Below are positions 24,262 through 33,810 of a stretch of 64,000 nt of DNA, in pieces; the stretch's first letter is position 1; each line of letters starts with the position of its first letter. The notes beneath the pieces are model-generated. The model worked only from the letters and a program-made list of their open reading frames with translations, was not told the DNA's origin and made no database searches. Source of the stretch: Flavobacterium sp. (GTDB taxonomy: Bacteria > Bacteroidota > Bacteroidia > Flavobacteriales > Flavobacteriaceae). Where the stretch lies: NCBI RefSeq assembly GCF_039595935.1, contig NZ_JBCNKR010000005.1:248001-312000 (forward strand). Direction: 5' to 3'. A program made the translations under genes and the position numbers.

Positions 24262-24294
24262 AAAGGCGCAAAAGAAATAAACCTTTGCGCCTTT
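24262..24294 (-). terminator. Terminator of the O-acetylation operon
   Basis: The 11-bp perfect stem AAAGGCGCAAA/TTTGCGCCTTT has an A-rich left flank, giving a U run on the minus transcript. Its right side merges with an 8-nt ladder. Confidence 0.75.
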
Positions 24295-24311
24295 GTTACT
24301 TTGTCACTTTA
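24283..24311. repeat. CTTTG 8-nt ladder
   Basis: CTTTG at 24283, 24291 and 24299, and CTTTA at 24307, exactly 8 nt apart. Confidence 0.7.
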
Positions 24312-24322
24312 AACCTTCTAAA

Positions 24323-26002
24323 TTAAAACTGGAAATATATAAATGGCTGAGAACCTGCCACGGCTGTTGCGTAAACAATCCAGTAGACGAATCCCAGAAT
24401 TATGGCTTTTACTAAAATTGGCGTTTTATCAAAAACAGATTTCATTCCGTTTGTGAAAGTTTCCGGTAAGAAATGCCAAACGTAACCGAATAACATTAAT
24501 CCGAATACATTTTTATATCCTAAGATAATTGTTTTCCAAAGTTCTGGTTCGAGTGTTAATTGTCCGATATTGTTAATTACCTGAAGTGCTGTTTCGAAAT
24601 CTCTTGCTCGGAAAAAGATCCAGCAGAAAACTACAAAATGGAATGTAATCAGGATAGAGAAAAATCTCCATAAGAAATTTGACCCTTCTTTTTTGGATGG
24701 AAATAATTCCATAAATATTTTATGAACCGCTAATGCTAATCCGTGTAAAGCTCCCCAAACAATAAACTGTGCTCCAGCTCCGTGCCATAATCCTCCTAAA
24801 AGCATTGTGGTGAAAAGGTTTAAATTCGTTACCAGAGTTTGTTTCTTTTTGCTTGAAAGCAGAAAAGACAAACAGAAAAGTAAAATTGAACTGAATGCAA
24901 TTATCAACGGAATTATACTGGTATTGTAACTCGTAATTCCCCAAAGCAGCAATCCGAAAAAGAATAAACTTGGGAACAAATATCCTGCAAAAGAGCCTTC
25001 ACGATTTCCTCCTATCGAAATGTACAAGAAATCTTTTAGCCATGTTGAAAGCGAAATGTGCCATCTTCTCCAGAAATCTGTAATTGAAACTGATTTATAC
25101 GGTGTTCTAAAGTTGGCTGGCAATTTGAATCCTAGCAATAATGCAATACCAATTGCCATATCTGAATATCCTGAGAAATCGCAATAAATCTGGATTGCAT
25201 ATCCGTAAGAAGCCATTAAGTTTTCAAATGAAGTATAACTCATTGGCGTATCAAAAACACGATCGACAAAGTTTACCGAAATGTAATTTGAAATAACCGT
25301 TTTCTTAATTAAACCACCAATAATTAAGAACAAGGCGTTGTTTACATCTTGTTTTGTCAGATTTAGTTTTTGATAAATCTGCGGAAGAAAATCTTTCGCG
25401 CGTACTATTGGCCCGGCAACTAACTGTGGAAAAAACGAAACGAAAAATAAATATTCGATATAGTTTTTTGTCGGTTTAATTTCTTCACGATAAATCTCAA
25501 TGATATAACTCATCGATTGGAAAGTATAAAATGAAATTCCAACCGGTAGAAAGATATCATGAAATTTCAGATTTCCGTTAAACATATCATTATAAGTGCC
25601 AATCATAAAATTCATGTACTTGAAATATCCAAGCAGCCCTAAATTCAAAATCACACTTATAACCAGGTATGTTTTCTTGACATTATCTTTACTTTCTTTA
25701 TAAATAATCTGGCTTAAACCATAATCTACAACAGATGAAAGCAGTAATAACAGAAAATAGATTCCGCTTGACTTGTAATAGAAGAAAAGCGAGAACAGAA
25801 TAACATACGTTAATCTTAAATAGAATGTTTTGCGTAAAAAGCCATACACAAAATAAAAAACCAGAAATAATCCTAAGAATAAGCCTGTATTGAATAAAAG
25901 TTTTTCTTCTGGATTATAAATAAACCAGCTTTTAACTTGTTCTGTTGTAATTGCACCAAAATTTTGAATGAACCAATTATTGATGTTATCTAGTGTTGTC
26001 AA
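24323..26002 (-). CDS. MBOAT family O-acyltransferase (AlgI-like)
   Basis: This 559-residue polytopic membrane protein of the MBOAT family moves an acyl (usually acetyl) group across the inner membrane for polymer O-acylation. Conserved motifs are DFWRRWHISLSTWLKDFLYI, near the cytoplasmic funnel, and GGLWHGAGAQFIVWGALHG, with the catalytic-type His. About twelve membrane segments are visible. It is the last gene of a tight operon with two SGNH proteins (1-bp gap), the layout seen in AlgI/J or PatA/B type systems. The acceptor could be an exopolysaccharide or peptidoglycan. Confidence 0.93.
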   Translation of the reverse strand: MTTLDNINNWFIQNFGAITTEQVKSWFIYNPEEKLLFNTGLFLGLFLVFYFVYGFLRKTFYLRLTYVILFSLFFYYKSSGIYFLLLLLSSVVDYGLSQIIYKESKDNVKKTYLVISVILNLGLLGYFKYMNFMIGTYNDMFNGNLKFHDIFLPVGISFYTFQSMSYIIEIYREEIKPTKNYIEYLFFVSFFPQLVAGPIVRAKDFLPQIYQKLNLTKQDVNNALFLIIGGLIKKTVISNYISVNFVDRVFDTPMSYTSFENLMASYGYAIQIYCDFSGYSDMAIGIALLLGFKLPANFRTPYKSVSITDFWRRWHISLSTWLKDFLYISIGGNREGSFAGYLFPSLFFFGLLLWGITSYNTSIIPLIIAFSSILLFCLSFLLSSKKKQTLVTNLNLFTTMLLGGLWHGAGAQFIVWGALHGLALAVHKIFMELFPSKKEGSNFLWRFFSILITFHFVVFCWIFFRARDFETALQVINNIGQLTLEPELWKTIILGYKNVFGLMLFGYVWHFLPETFTNGMKSVFDKTPILVKAIILGFVYWIVYATAVAGSQPFIYFQF

Positions 26003-26003
26003 C

Positions 26004-27422
26004 TTACTTTTTTAATTTAAAATTATCGTATGCTTTTAAAAATGCTTCTGCAAACAAACTGCCTTGTTTTTCGTATCCTTTTTTAGAATAGTGCACCCAA
26101 TCCGGACCAATTAATCCTTGTGATTTTAATTGTCTGATTCCGCTCATTCCTCCAAACTCATCATATAAATCCCAAACAGCAAAGCCTTCTGTTTCGGCAA
26201 TTTCATTAATTAGTTTTGCATATTCCTGAATATAAGTATTCGGTTTTTTTCTAAGCAGCGATGGAGGCGGCGTCATTACAATTATTGGAGCTTTTACATT
26301 TTGAGCTTTTATATTGTTTATAAATTCTCTTAATTGTTTAATGTAATTTCCGCCTTCTAGTTTCTCGTAACTTTCATTTGTTCCTAAAGAAAAAATCAGC
26401 ACATCAGGATGTAAAGCATTCAGCTGTTCAAAAAACAAAGGATATTTATTATAATCTGAGTATTTGGCACCATTTACACCAATTCCGCTATAAATTATAC
26501 CCGGAGCATTTTTTTCTAAAACAATTCCGTTTAGTTCAAATTTGGATGCTGTTTTATTCGGAATCAGATAAATTTTTTCTAATGCTTTTTCTGAATTGTA
26601 ATAATGACAGTAAGAATCCGATTCCAGATTTAGAGAAACAAATTCTGATGTTTTAATATTTCTCTGTTGTGTTTCGTTTGTTGGTATTTTTAATATTCTT
26701 CCTGCACGAATATTGTTTGATTTTAAATTATTTGCTCTTTTTATTTCGGCAATCGAAACATTATATTTATCTGCAATTACAGAAATTGCTTCTCCTTTTT
26801 TGATTTTATGCGAGATTACTTTTCGCTCAGATGTTTCAATAAATTTTGTTTGAGATGCTGTCGACAAATCAAACATGTTTTCATTTTTTGGCGTAATTAT
26901 TTTTATCGAATTGAATTTATATGACGGATCTTTTACATTAAGTTCTACAAGAAATCCTCCATTATCCCGCCAAAGTGCCATACCGCTTAAACCAATTGGA
27001 TAGTTTCTAACAGGATAGATATTTCGATAACTTTCCCAAACTCTATTACATCGAAAACGTTCATTATAAGAGCCATTAGTTTTGGCTAATTGATACGGAA
27101 AAACTAATCCTCTTCCGGCATTTCCAAATTTTTGCTGTAATATTTTTCTAATTTTATTGGTCATTAAATCGCCCTGAATGTGCGAATCGCCAATGTGTAC
27201 AATGTTTATTTTTTGATTATTGTCGCTCTCGTTGTCTTTTAACTTCTTAAAAAGACTTTCTAATACTTTTGCATTATAAATGTGATTTCCTGTATAAGTT
27301 TCTACTGATACTGAATCTGTTTTATTAACCATATTATTAGACTTTGGAGGTGAGACGGTATTTTGCGGTTTATCATTTGTTGAGAAAAAAAGACAACAAA
27401 TGAAGATAAAAAGTTTATTCAT
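26004..27422 (-). CDS. SGNH/GDSL-type protein with internal LysM domain
   Basis: This 472-residue exported protein (hydrophobic N-terminus) has SGNH block I HIGDSHIQGD near 75-84, block III-type IFSLGTNESYEK near 345 and the C-terminal Asp-His pair in GPDWVHYSKKG. A complete LysM domain (about 204-248: HKIKKGEAISVIADKYNVSI to GRILKIP) sits between blocks I and III, within the hydrolase fold. LysM binds N-acetylglucosamine polymers, so the acceptor may be peptidoglycan. It overlaps the upstream SGNH gene by 8 bp and precedes MBOAT by 1 bp. Confidence 0.88.
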   Translation of the reverse strand: MNKLFIFICCLFFSTNDKPQNTVSPPKSNNMVNKTDSVSVETYTGNHIYNAKVLESLFKKLKDNESDNNQKINIVHIGDSHIQGDLMTNKIRKILQQKFGNAGRGLVFPYQLAKTNGSYNERFRCNRVWESYRNIYPVRNYPIGLSGMALWRDNGGFLVELNVKDPSYKFNSIKIITPKNENMFDLSTASQTKFIETSERKVISHKIKKGEAISVIADKYNVSIAEIKRANNLKSNNIRAGRILKIPTNETQQRNIKTSEFVSLNLESDSYCHYYNSEKALEKIYLIPNKTASKFELNGIVLEKNAPGIIYSGIGVNGAKYSDYNKYPLFFEQLNALHPDVLIFSLGTNESYEKLEGGNYIKQLREFINNIKAQNVKAPIIVMTPPPSLLRKKPNTYIQEYAKLINEIAETEGFAVWDLYDEFGGMSGIRQLKSQGLIGPDWVHYSKKGYEKQGSLFAEAFLKAYDNFKLKK

Positions 27423-28896
27423 CTATGCTGTCATTTTTCACAGAAACGGAATCTGCTTTGGGTTTTCTAATTGCTTTAGGTTTAACACCGCTTTCACGTT
27501 TTGCGCGTAAAACTTTATATTGTTCGTATCCTTGATTTAACTGACTGTACAATAAATTACCAATTGCTTTTGCTCCTCTTTGGTTAAAGTGTGTATAATC
27601 TTTATTGGCTTTTGCCGGAGATTCGTCAACCCATTTCACCATCGATCCGTCGCCTCCCATTAAAGTATATAGGTTCACAAATCCAGATTCAGTTTCTAAA
27701 GCATACTTTTTCTGAGCTTTCATTAAGGGTACAACTGCCGAGTCTGTTTTCATTTCTAAATCATATTTAGTCGATTTATCTGCTGTTGAAACAATTAAAA
27801 TGGAAACGCCGGGAAATGATTCTTTTATTTTATTTACTGTTTTTGTCATTCCTTTTTCGTACCAGAAATAATTTTTGGTTCCGTAATTTAATACGTTTGT
27901 TCCGTAATGAAGAATAATCAAATCGTATTTCAGGTTATTGTTAAAAGCCTGCATTACATTGGCATCAAACATAGAAATTGGTAATCCTGAATTTCCTCTT
28001 TGAGAAAAATTATCTACGTGAACACCGCTTCCGTTATCAAAATTAAATCCGAAAATAGGGATTGAATCTGCATGAATAAAGTTTGCTTTGAAGCTTTTTA
28101 TGCTTCCGGAAGTTACTTTTAAGCTGTTTACCAAATTATTTGGAGAAAGGTTTTTCTTGAGAGTATCTTTCCCAATGATAAAATTGACATTTCCTTTTTT
28201 AGAAGATCTTCCGTAAAACAAGGTTGGATTATCTAGTGAAGTTGAATATTTGTTTAAACCGGCTTCATATTGAACCCAGGTTGTATTTGTTTTATCATTT
28301 GCAAAAAACACATGTCCATTTACACCAAAAGGGCTTATTGGTCTTTTTACATTTAAATACGATTGTATTTTCCAGTTTTTAGAAAACAATGTTTTTACAG
28401 AACCTCTTGAAGCTGATGATTCTGAAATTATGGAAACAAAACCAACTCCTTTTCCACCAAAACGTTCCTGATAATTCATACGAACATCTTGTACGATCAA
28501 ATCGCCATCTGTCATCGAATCGCCATAATAGGCAATCCTAACATGGTTGTTTGGATTTTGTTCTAATTGATATAATTTTTCGTAAAATGAAATCAGGTAT
28601 TGATATCCTTTGTAATTATCGAAAGTTTCTGATGGAAATTCAATTCCTTCAGAAGCATCATAAACAATTTTCTGCTGACCCAGTCTTCGTTCGCTTTCTT
28701 CAATACTATCACTTTTTAATGACAAAGAATCTTTTGCTACAGATTCAAGAAGCATACTGTCTATCAGTACATTTTTTGAATCTATTTTACTATCCGAAAA
28801 GATTTTATTTGGCAAAACCTGCTTAAAACCCATAAAAGCAATAAATGCTAATGCAACAATTGCAAAAGACTGAAAGAAATATGATTTTGTATTCAC
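27415..28896 (-). CDS. SGNH/GDSL-type O-acetyltransferase-like protein
   Basis: This 493-residue protein has one N-terminal membrane anchor (about 8-27) and a periplasmic SGNH domain. Block I is IAYYGDSMTDGDLI near 122-135, LILHYGTNVLNYGTK carries the block III Asn, and the C-terminal KDYTHFNQRGAK carries the catalytic His. A beta-rich insertion lies between, as in AlgJ/AlgX relatives. It is the first gene of the operon with its own promoter. It ends in a charged tail. It likely passes acetyl from the MBOAT protein to the polymer. Confidence 0.85.
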   Translation of the reverse strand: MNTKSYFFQSFAIVALAFIAFMGFKQVLPNKIFSDSKIDSKNVLIDSMLLESVAKDSLSLKSDSIEESERRLGQQKIVYDASEGIEFPSETFDNYKGYQYLISFYEKLYQLEQNPNNHVRIAYYGDSMTDGDLIVQDVRMNYQERFGGKGVGFVSIISESSASRGSVKTLFSKNWKIQSYLNVKRPISPFGVNGHVFFANDKTNTTWVQYEAGLNKYSTSLDNPTLFYGRSSKKGNVNFIIGKDTLKKNLSPNNLVNSLKVTSGSIKSFKANFIHADSIPIFGFNFDNGSGVHVDNFSQRGNSGLPISMFDANVMQAFNNNLKYDLIILHYGTNVLNYGTKNYFWYEKGMTKTVNKIKESFPGVSILIVSTADKSTKYDLEMKTDSAVVPLMKAQKKYALETESGFVNLYTLMGGDGSMVKWVDESPAKANKDYTHFNQRGAKAIGNLLYSQLNQGYEQYKVLRAKRESGVKPKAIRKPKADSVSVKNDSIDE

Positions 28897-28983
28897 TTAA
28901 TTATTATAAACTTTAAAGAAAAGAACTACAAAAATTAGAATCAATTTAAAATTCTTGTTAATTCTTAAAATAAAAAACACGTG

Positions 28984-29012
28984 CAAAGATAAAATTAAAC
29001 ATTCATTTTCAA
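28984..29012 (-). promoter_or_regulatory. Promoter of the O-acetylation operon
   Basis: Minus strand: TTG (complement of 29010-29012), 18-bp spacer, TATCTTTG (complement of 28984-28991). The leader is about 80 nt. Confidence 0.6.
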
Positions 29013-29021
29013 TGCAGAAAA

Positions 29022-29056
29022 TAAAAAAAAGAGGTTAGATATATCAAACCTCTTTA
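29022..29056 (-). terminator. Terminator of the HmuY/TonB receptor operon
   Basis: The stem AAAGAGGTT/AACCTCTTT has an A8 left flank, 98 bp past the HmuY-like stop and just ahead of the next promoter. Confidence 0.7.
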
Positions 29057-29153
29057 TCAAAAAAAATAAAAAAAACAAAGCTAATGATTGATTAACTTTT
29101 TGATTTCAAAATATCATAAATTAGAATGAAATCTTATATTTTTTTTCTATGAA

Positions 29154-30566
29154 TTATTTTAAGATAGCATATTGAAAAGTTGGATGACCTCTTTCTAAGT
29201 TAACCAATGCACCTCCTGTGAATTTCAATTTGTAATAGTTTCCTGCAGGATCTTTCACAACATAAAAACGATCTGTTTTAAGAACAAATTGAGATACAGG
29301 GATTCCACCAGCACCTGGTGCACTAGTACTTCTCCAGTTAGATCCAATATTTCTTTGATCTGCTGTAAATTTAGTATTATCTACATTTGCTAATGTAAAA
29401 TTATCATATGTAGTAGTTTCAGTAACTAAAACCTGATAAGTTTGAGCTCCTCCTTTAGTATTATTAATTACGAAATCCGGGTAGAAATATGGTGTTGGTG
29501 TTGCACCAGGAATAATATTTGTAAATGTTGTAAAGTTAATATCCCATTGTGCTTTTTGCGGTTCCACACTCACTGTTTTGTTATCAATTAAACTAAAGAA
29601 AGTAAAGTTGTAAGCAGCATTTTTAGTAACTACAACCTCTTGGTGAGTTGTTGCTGCGATATCAGCAAACTGAACTTTGTAATCGTTACCACTTCTTAAA
29701 ATTCTAACTTTTTTCCATCCTCTGGTTTCTCCTCCAACTGATCCTTCTTTTCCTAAAACTGGATCAGTGTCAGCAGGTTTATTTCCTAAGTACAATAAAT
29801 ATACTTTATTGTTTGCATCTGTAGCTGAAACTTCTGCAATAGTAGTTTTTGTAATATCTCCTGTTGGATCATCAATTTGAGTAGCATCTCCACTTCCTTG
29901 ATTAATAATCATAGCGTCGTCAGTAGCCTGAACTTCATCAATATTTGTAGTTGCAAGTTGTTTAGCAGACATTTTAACAGAGTTGTTTAAAACTACTCTA
30001 AATTCAGCTCCTGAATAGAACCCTAAGTCCCAAGAATTCCTTACCGCTTTTGTCATTGTTCCGCTGCTTAAATCAACATAAACCTGATTTGGTTCTAACG
30101 GCCCTCCAACTTCAGCAGCCAAAGCATTTCCTAAAGAAGCTGTTTGGTTAAAGTTTACCTGAATAGATTTGTTTTCAGCAATTGTTGTATTAATAGTAGC
30201 GCTTGTGATAGTAAAAACAACATTTTTTACTTGCCCTTCAATAGCATCAACTAATTTGTTAAAATTAAAAGTTACAGAAGACACATTTTTTGCAAAAGGA
30301 ACTACAACTGTTTTTCCAGCTGCAGCCGGTAAAGTAGTAAAATCAGTTCCACTTACTACAGCAGTCTCAACAAAAGAAACCGTTACAGAACCAGCTTCAG
30401 CTGTAGGAGTAGCAAATTTTATCTCGATTGGAGTAGTCGCAGCCGTTAAATTCAATGAAGTCGATGCGAATGCGATTGAATTTACAACAGGTTCATCATC
30501 ATCACTATTACAAGCCGTAAAAGCAAGTAAAACGAAAGAAAGGATTAAGAGAAGATTTTTTTTCAT
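29154..30566 (-). CDS. HmuY-like heme-binding lipoprotein
   Basis: This 470-residue lipoprotein has a lipobox in LAFTACNSDDDE with Cys at 19. Residues 25-145 form a beta-sandwich-like region; the C-terminal half (about 150-470) resembles HmuY (GTMTKAVRNSWDLGFYSG, KAQWDINFTTFTN), a hemophore-like protein of Bacteroidota that captures heme for a TonB receptor. It lies 12 bp downstream of such a receptor. The two-domain build is longer than P. gingivalis HmuY. Heme ligands cannot be assigned from sequence alone. Confidence 0.82.
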   Translation of the reverse strand: MKKNLLLILSFVLLAFTACNSDDDEPVVNSIAFASTSLNLTAATTPIEIKFATPTAEAGSVTVSFVETAVVSGTDFTTLPAAAGKTVVVPFAKNVSSVTFNFNKLVDAIEGQVKNVVFTITSATINTTIAENKSIQVNFNQTASLGNALAAEVGGPLEPNQVYVDLSSGTMTKAVRNSWDLGFYSGAEFRVVLNNSVKMSAKQLATTNIDEVQATDDAMIINQGSGDATQIDDPTGDITKTTIAEVSATDANNKVYLLYLGNKPADTDPVLGKEGSVGGETRGWKKVRILRSGNDYKVQFADIAATTHQEVVVTKNAAYNFTFFSLIDNKTVSVEPQKAQWDINFTTFTNIIPGATPTPYFYPDFVINNTKGGAQTYQVLVTETTTYDNFTLANVDNTKFTADQRNIGSNWRSTSAPGAGGIPVSQFVLKTDRFYVVKDPAGNYYKLKFTGGALVNLERGHPTFQYAILK

Positions 30567-30578
30567 GGTATTTATATA

Positions 30579-32735
30579 TTAATTAAAATTTAGGTTATAC
30601 GTAAGTTTAAGAAAGTAAGAGCGGCCATATCCAAGTAGTAAATCACTACTCCCTGATCCGTGCGCTCCCCCAGTGGAGCCCCCGCCATTTTGAGTCATTT
30701 GGACATTTTGGATGTCAAATAAATTTCGAGCTCCAAGCGTCACTTCAAATTGGTTTTTAAAAAATAATTTTCGAACTGAAGCATCCATCCAGCTATATGG
30801 CTTTATTTCATTCAAAAAGAATTTAGCATTTCCATCTGCATCAGTTCCTGCCTCAAATTGTTGCTGTTTTCCGTTGTATTTATAATACACAGCAAATAAG
30901 GTATTCCACTTTGGAATGTTGTATGAAATGCTAGAATTTAAGTTTAAAGAATACAAGAATTTATCATCAGAAGTTAATTCTAACGCTGCCAGATCTATTT
31001 TGCGTGAAATTCCAACTAGAGCAGCACCTACTTTTACATTCCAATTTTTATAAGCATATTGTTCTGTGGTTGAAATATTCCACATTTTATATTTATTGAT
31101 GTTGATGTATTTATATACCGAAGTAGGCTTCGTTTGGGTTAAAACCATGTCAATCCTGTCATCTACATCCATAAAAGTTACAGCTAAATTATTGGCTATT
31201 TGTGCGCCCGAATCGAAATGACATGATCTTTTAAAACTCACTTCATATGAAGTACTATTTTCTGGAATTAAATCAGGATTGCCCTGTAAATTATGATTCG
31301 AATCAACAAAATAGGTATAAAGCTCATCGAAATTAGGTGTACGATATGATTTACCTAAAGAAGCCCTTGCCTCTAAACCTTTTTTGAAAAGATATCTTAA
31401 TCCTAAAGAACTTGCATATTGATCTTTAAATATTGTTTGGATAGAATAACGAAGTCCTGGACGGATTGAAAATTTATCTGACAGGCTAATTTCAGCAACA
31501 CTGAAAATATCATAATTTTCTAATCTTTTTCTAACATCAACAGATTGTAATTGATTATCTAAAAAAGTTCCTGCAGAACCGCTGTAAAAACCATTCTCAT
31601 TTGTAATTTCATAACCTAATTGAAAATCAACTTTTTTGCTATTAAAAAAATTACTTAATGTTCCTGTAGAATATAATACCTCTTTAGATTGGTATGTAAA
31701 CCTAAAATCATCAAACTCTTGTTTTGTTTCTATTTGATAATTAAATAATTCCGCATCCCTTTCCTGCTTTTGGCGGGATAATGAAACATTAAAATTTAAT
31801 TGAGAAAAAAGTTTTCCGTTTGCATTTAAATGATGATAATAACGGTTTGTTATATATCGTTTGTCTCTTGCGAAATATGTTTCGGGAAAAGGGTAATTAT
31901 CTTGTGGAACTAAAATTGGACTATAAAAATCAACATTTTCACCATAATAATCGAATTTGTAAAAAATTCTGAAATTATTCTTCTGATAACCTAACATTGC
32001 ATTCCCAACCAATTGTTCTTTTGGCAGCCAGCTATATCCTCGTAAACCATCATTTACGCTATAGTCTTTTCCTTTTTTATCATCATAAAATCCTTCAAAA
32101 TTGTTACGGTTACCTCCAATATTAACAAACCAGTTTTCATTGAAATTATGAGCTACTTTAGCAGCTTGAATATGACGCCCTTTATCAGTAAGAGAATATT
32201 CATTACCTACGGTTTCTTCCTGAACTGTTGCACTTATTTCCCATTTATGTCCGGCTCCTTTTTTAGTAATAATATTTAAAATTCCACTTACAGCATTTGC
32301 TCCGTGTGTTACGCCCATTGAACCTTCAATAATTTCGATTCGCTCCACATCATCAAGATTCACCTGAGTTAAATCAACATTTGTCCCCATTCCGGTATCA
32401 CTTACAAGCGGAATATTATCTATTAAGATTTTAAAATATTGAGAATCTAGTCCAAACATCGAAACTGTAGAACGGCCGTCACTTCCACTATTTTTAACAG
32501 TAATATTTAAATATTGATTCAGTACATCTGAAAGATTATTTGCTGCTAATTGTTTGATATCTTCTTTAGAAATAACACGTACATTAAACACAGATTTCTT
32601 TATAGACTGTGGTTCAAACTGCCCTGTAACAACAACTTCAGAGAGTTTTTCTCGTGATGCAATAGTATCTTTTTGCTGTGAAAAAGAAATTTGACAGAAA
32701 GTAAATACAGCAAAAAGGGTAAATTTTATTTTCAT
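30579..32735 (-). CDS. TonB-dependent outer-membrane receptor, probably for heme
   Basis: This 718-residue receptor has a signal peptide (ending SFSQQ), a plug domain (about 30-160: SEVVVTGQFEPQSI, DVERIEIIEGSMGVTHGANA) and a 22-strand-type barrel with GKSYRTPNFDELYTYF and GNPDLIPENST. There is no carboxypeptidase-like N-terminal domain, unlike SusC types. Coupling to the HmuY-like gene suggests heme transport. The promoter lies in a symmetric palindrome shared with the divergent DUF6607 gene. Confidence 0.88.
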   Translation of the reverse strand: MKIKFTLFAVFTFCQISFSQQKDTIASREKLSEVVVTGQFEPQSIKKSVFNVRVISKEDIKQLAANNLSDVLNQYLNITVKNSGSDGRSTVSMFGLDSQYFKILIDNIPLVSDTGMGTNVDLTQVNLDDVERIEIIEGSMGVTHGANAVSGILNIITKKGAGHKWEISATVQEETVGNEYSLTDKGRHIQAAKVAHNFNENWFVNIGGNRNNFEGFYDDKKGKDYSVNDGLRGYSWLPKEQLVGNAMLGYQKNNFRIFYKFDYYGENVDFYSPILVPQDNYPFPETYFARDKRYITNRYYHHLNANGKLFSQLNFNVSLSRQKQERDAELFNYQIETKQEFDDFRFTYQSKEVLYSTGTLSNFFNSKKVDFQLGYEITNENGFYSGSAGTFLDNQLQSVDVRKRLENYDIFSVAEISLSDKFSIRPGLRYSIQTIFKDQYASSLGLRYLFKKGLEARASLGKSYRTPNFDELYTYFVDSNHNLQGNPDLIPENSTSYEVSFKRSCHFDSGAQIANNLAVTFMDVDDRIDMVLTQTKPTSVYKYININKYKMWNISTTEQYAYKNWNVKVGAALVGISRKIDLAALELTSDDKFLYSLNLNSSISYNIPKWNTLFAVYYKYNGKQQQFEAGTDADGNAKFFLNEIKPYSWMDASVRKLFFKNQFEVTLGARNLFDIQNVQMTQNGGGSTGGAHGSGSSDLLLGYGRSYFLKLTYNLNFN

Positions 32736-32759
32736 TATTTTTATTCAATCTTAATAACC

Positions 32760-32814
32760 TTGGCAAATATATAACTATTTTTAATTATTCTAAATAAATT
32801 TATATATTTGCCAA
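32760..32814. promoter_or_regulatory. Symmetric divergent promoter palindrome
   Basis: TTGGCAAATATATAA (32760-32774) and its perfect complement (32800-32814) face each other. Each arm includes TATATTTG, a -7 element: one (32803-32810, +) for the DUF6607 gene, the other (complement of 32764-32771) for the receptor gene. Each lies about 29 bp from its ATG. Confidence 0.65.
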
Positions 32815-32838
32815 AAATTAAAACAAATCAATTAAGTT

Positions 32839-33741
32839 ATGATTACAAAAAGCCTTTATTTTTCAGCCATTATGGCCTTAACTTGCAGTCTTGGTTTCAG
32901 TCAGGATAAAAAACAACAAGACATAAAATCTATTAAATCTATGTGCGGTTGCTACGAAGTGAAATTTAATTTCACAGAAACATTTTCGTATCCTAAAGAT
33001 TCTCTTACTTATAAACCTTCAGAAACTAAACATGAATCTGCTTTAGAGTGGGTTGAGTTAGTAGAGGATACTCCTAACAAAATCTCAATGCAGCATTTAC
33101 TAATTGTAAGTGATGATATGATTATCAAGCACTGGAGACAAGATTGGCTATTTGAAAACACTGACTTATATTCTTTTGATAAAGGCACATCTTGGAAATA
33201 CAAAAAACTAGACAAAAAAGCGGTTAAAGGGCAATGGACCCAAAAAGTATATCAGGTAGATGATAGTCCAAGATATGAAGGTTCATCAACTTGGGTACAC
33301 GTTGACGGGCAGGATTACTGGACAAACGTTGCTGATGCGCCACTTCCAAGAAGAGAGCAGACAAAACGTAACGATTATAATGTTTTAAAAAGAAGAAACA
33401 TTCACGAAATCACTGCTACTGGATGGAATCATGAACAGGATAACGATAAACTTATTCGTGATGACGCCGGAAAAGATGTTTTATTAGCACAGGAAAAAGG
33501 ATTTGATGTTTATACAAAAGTTCCTGATATCAAATGTGTTGCGGCTCAAAAATGGTGGAAAGAAAATAATGCTCTTTGGAAAAATGTTCGTGACAAATGG
33601 CAGACTCTTTTTGACAGACATAAAGACTTAAACTTAGAAGCTAAAGTTGATAGAAAAGCGCTTTATTCTCTTTTGTTTGATTTAAAACCAACTGCAACAA
33701 AAGCAGAATCTGATGCAATTATCGACAAATTTGTAAAATAA
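32839..33741 (+). CDS. DUF6607 family exported protein
   Basis: This 300-residue protein has a signal peptide (about 1-21, GFSQ). It fits the DUF6607 type: SMCGCYEVKFNFTETFSY, the Trp/His-rich ISMQHLLIVSDDMIIKHWRQD, and WTQKVYQVDDSPRYEG, then YWTNVADAPLPRREQTKR. Many Trp, Tyr and His residues would suit heme or porphyrin binding, but that is inference. It is divergent from the heme-type receptor and shares its symmetric promoter, supporting a common response, perhaps to iron or heme. Confidence 0.78.
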   Translation: MITKSLYFSAIMALTCSLGFSQDKKQQDIKSIKSMCGCYEVKFNFTETFSYPKDSLTYKPSETKHESALEWVELVEDTPNKISMQHLLIVSDDMIIKHWRQDWLFENTDLYSFDKGTSWKYKKLDKKAVKGQWTQKVYQVDDSPRYEGSSTWVHVDGQDYWTNVADAPLPRREQTKRNDYNVLKRRNIHEITATGWNHEQDNDKLIRDDAGKDVLLAQEKGFDVYTKVPDIKCVAAQKWWKENNALWKNVRDKWQTLFDRHKDLNLEAKVDRKALYSLLFDLKPTATKAESDAIIDKFVK

Positions 33742-33762
33742 AAAATGTTCGTGTTAATTGTA

Positions 33763-33798
33763 AAAAAGCCGGTAATTCTAAAATTACCGGCTTTTTTT
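33763..33798. terminator. Bidirectional terminator
   Basis: The stem AAAGCCGGTAATT/AATTACCGGCTTT is followed by T8, between the convergent DUF6607 and SusD-like genes. Confidence 0.85.
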
Positions 33799-33810
33799 TA
33801 TTTACTTTTA

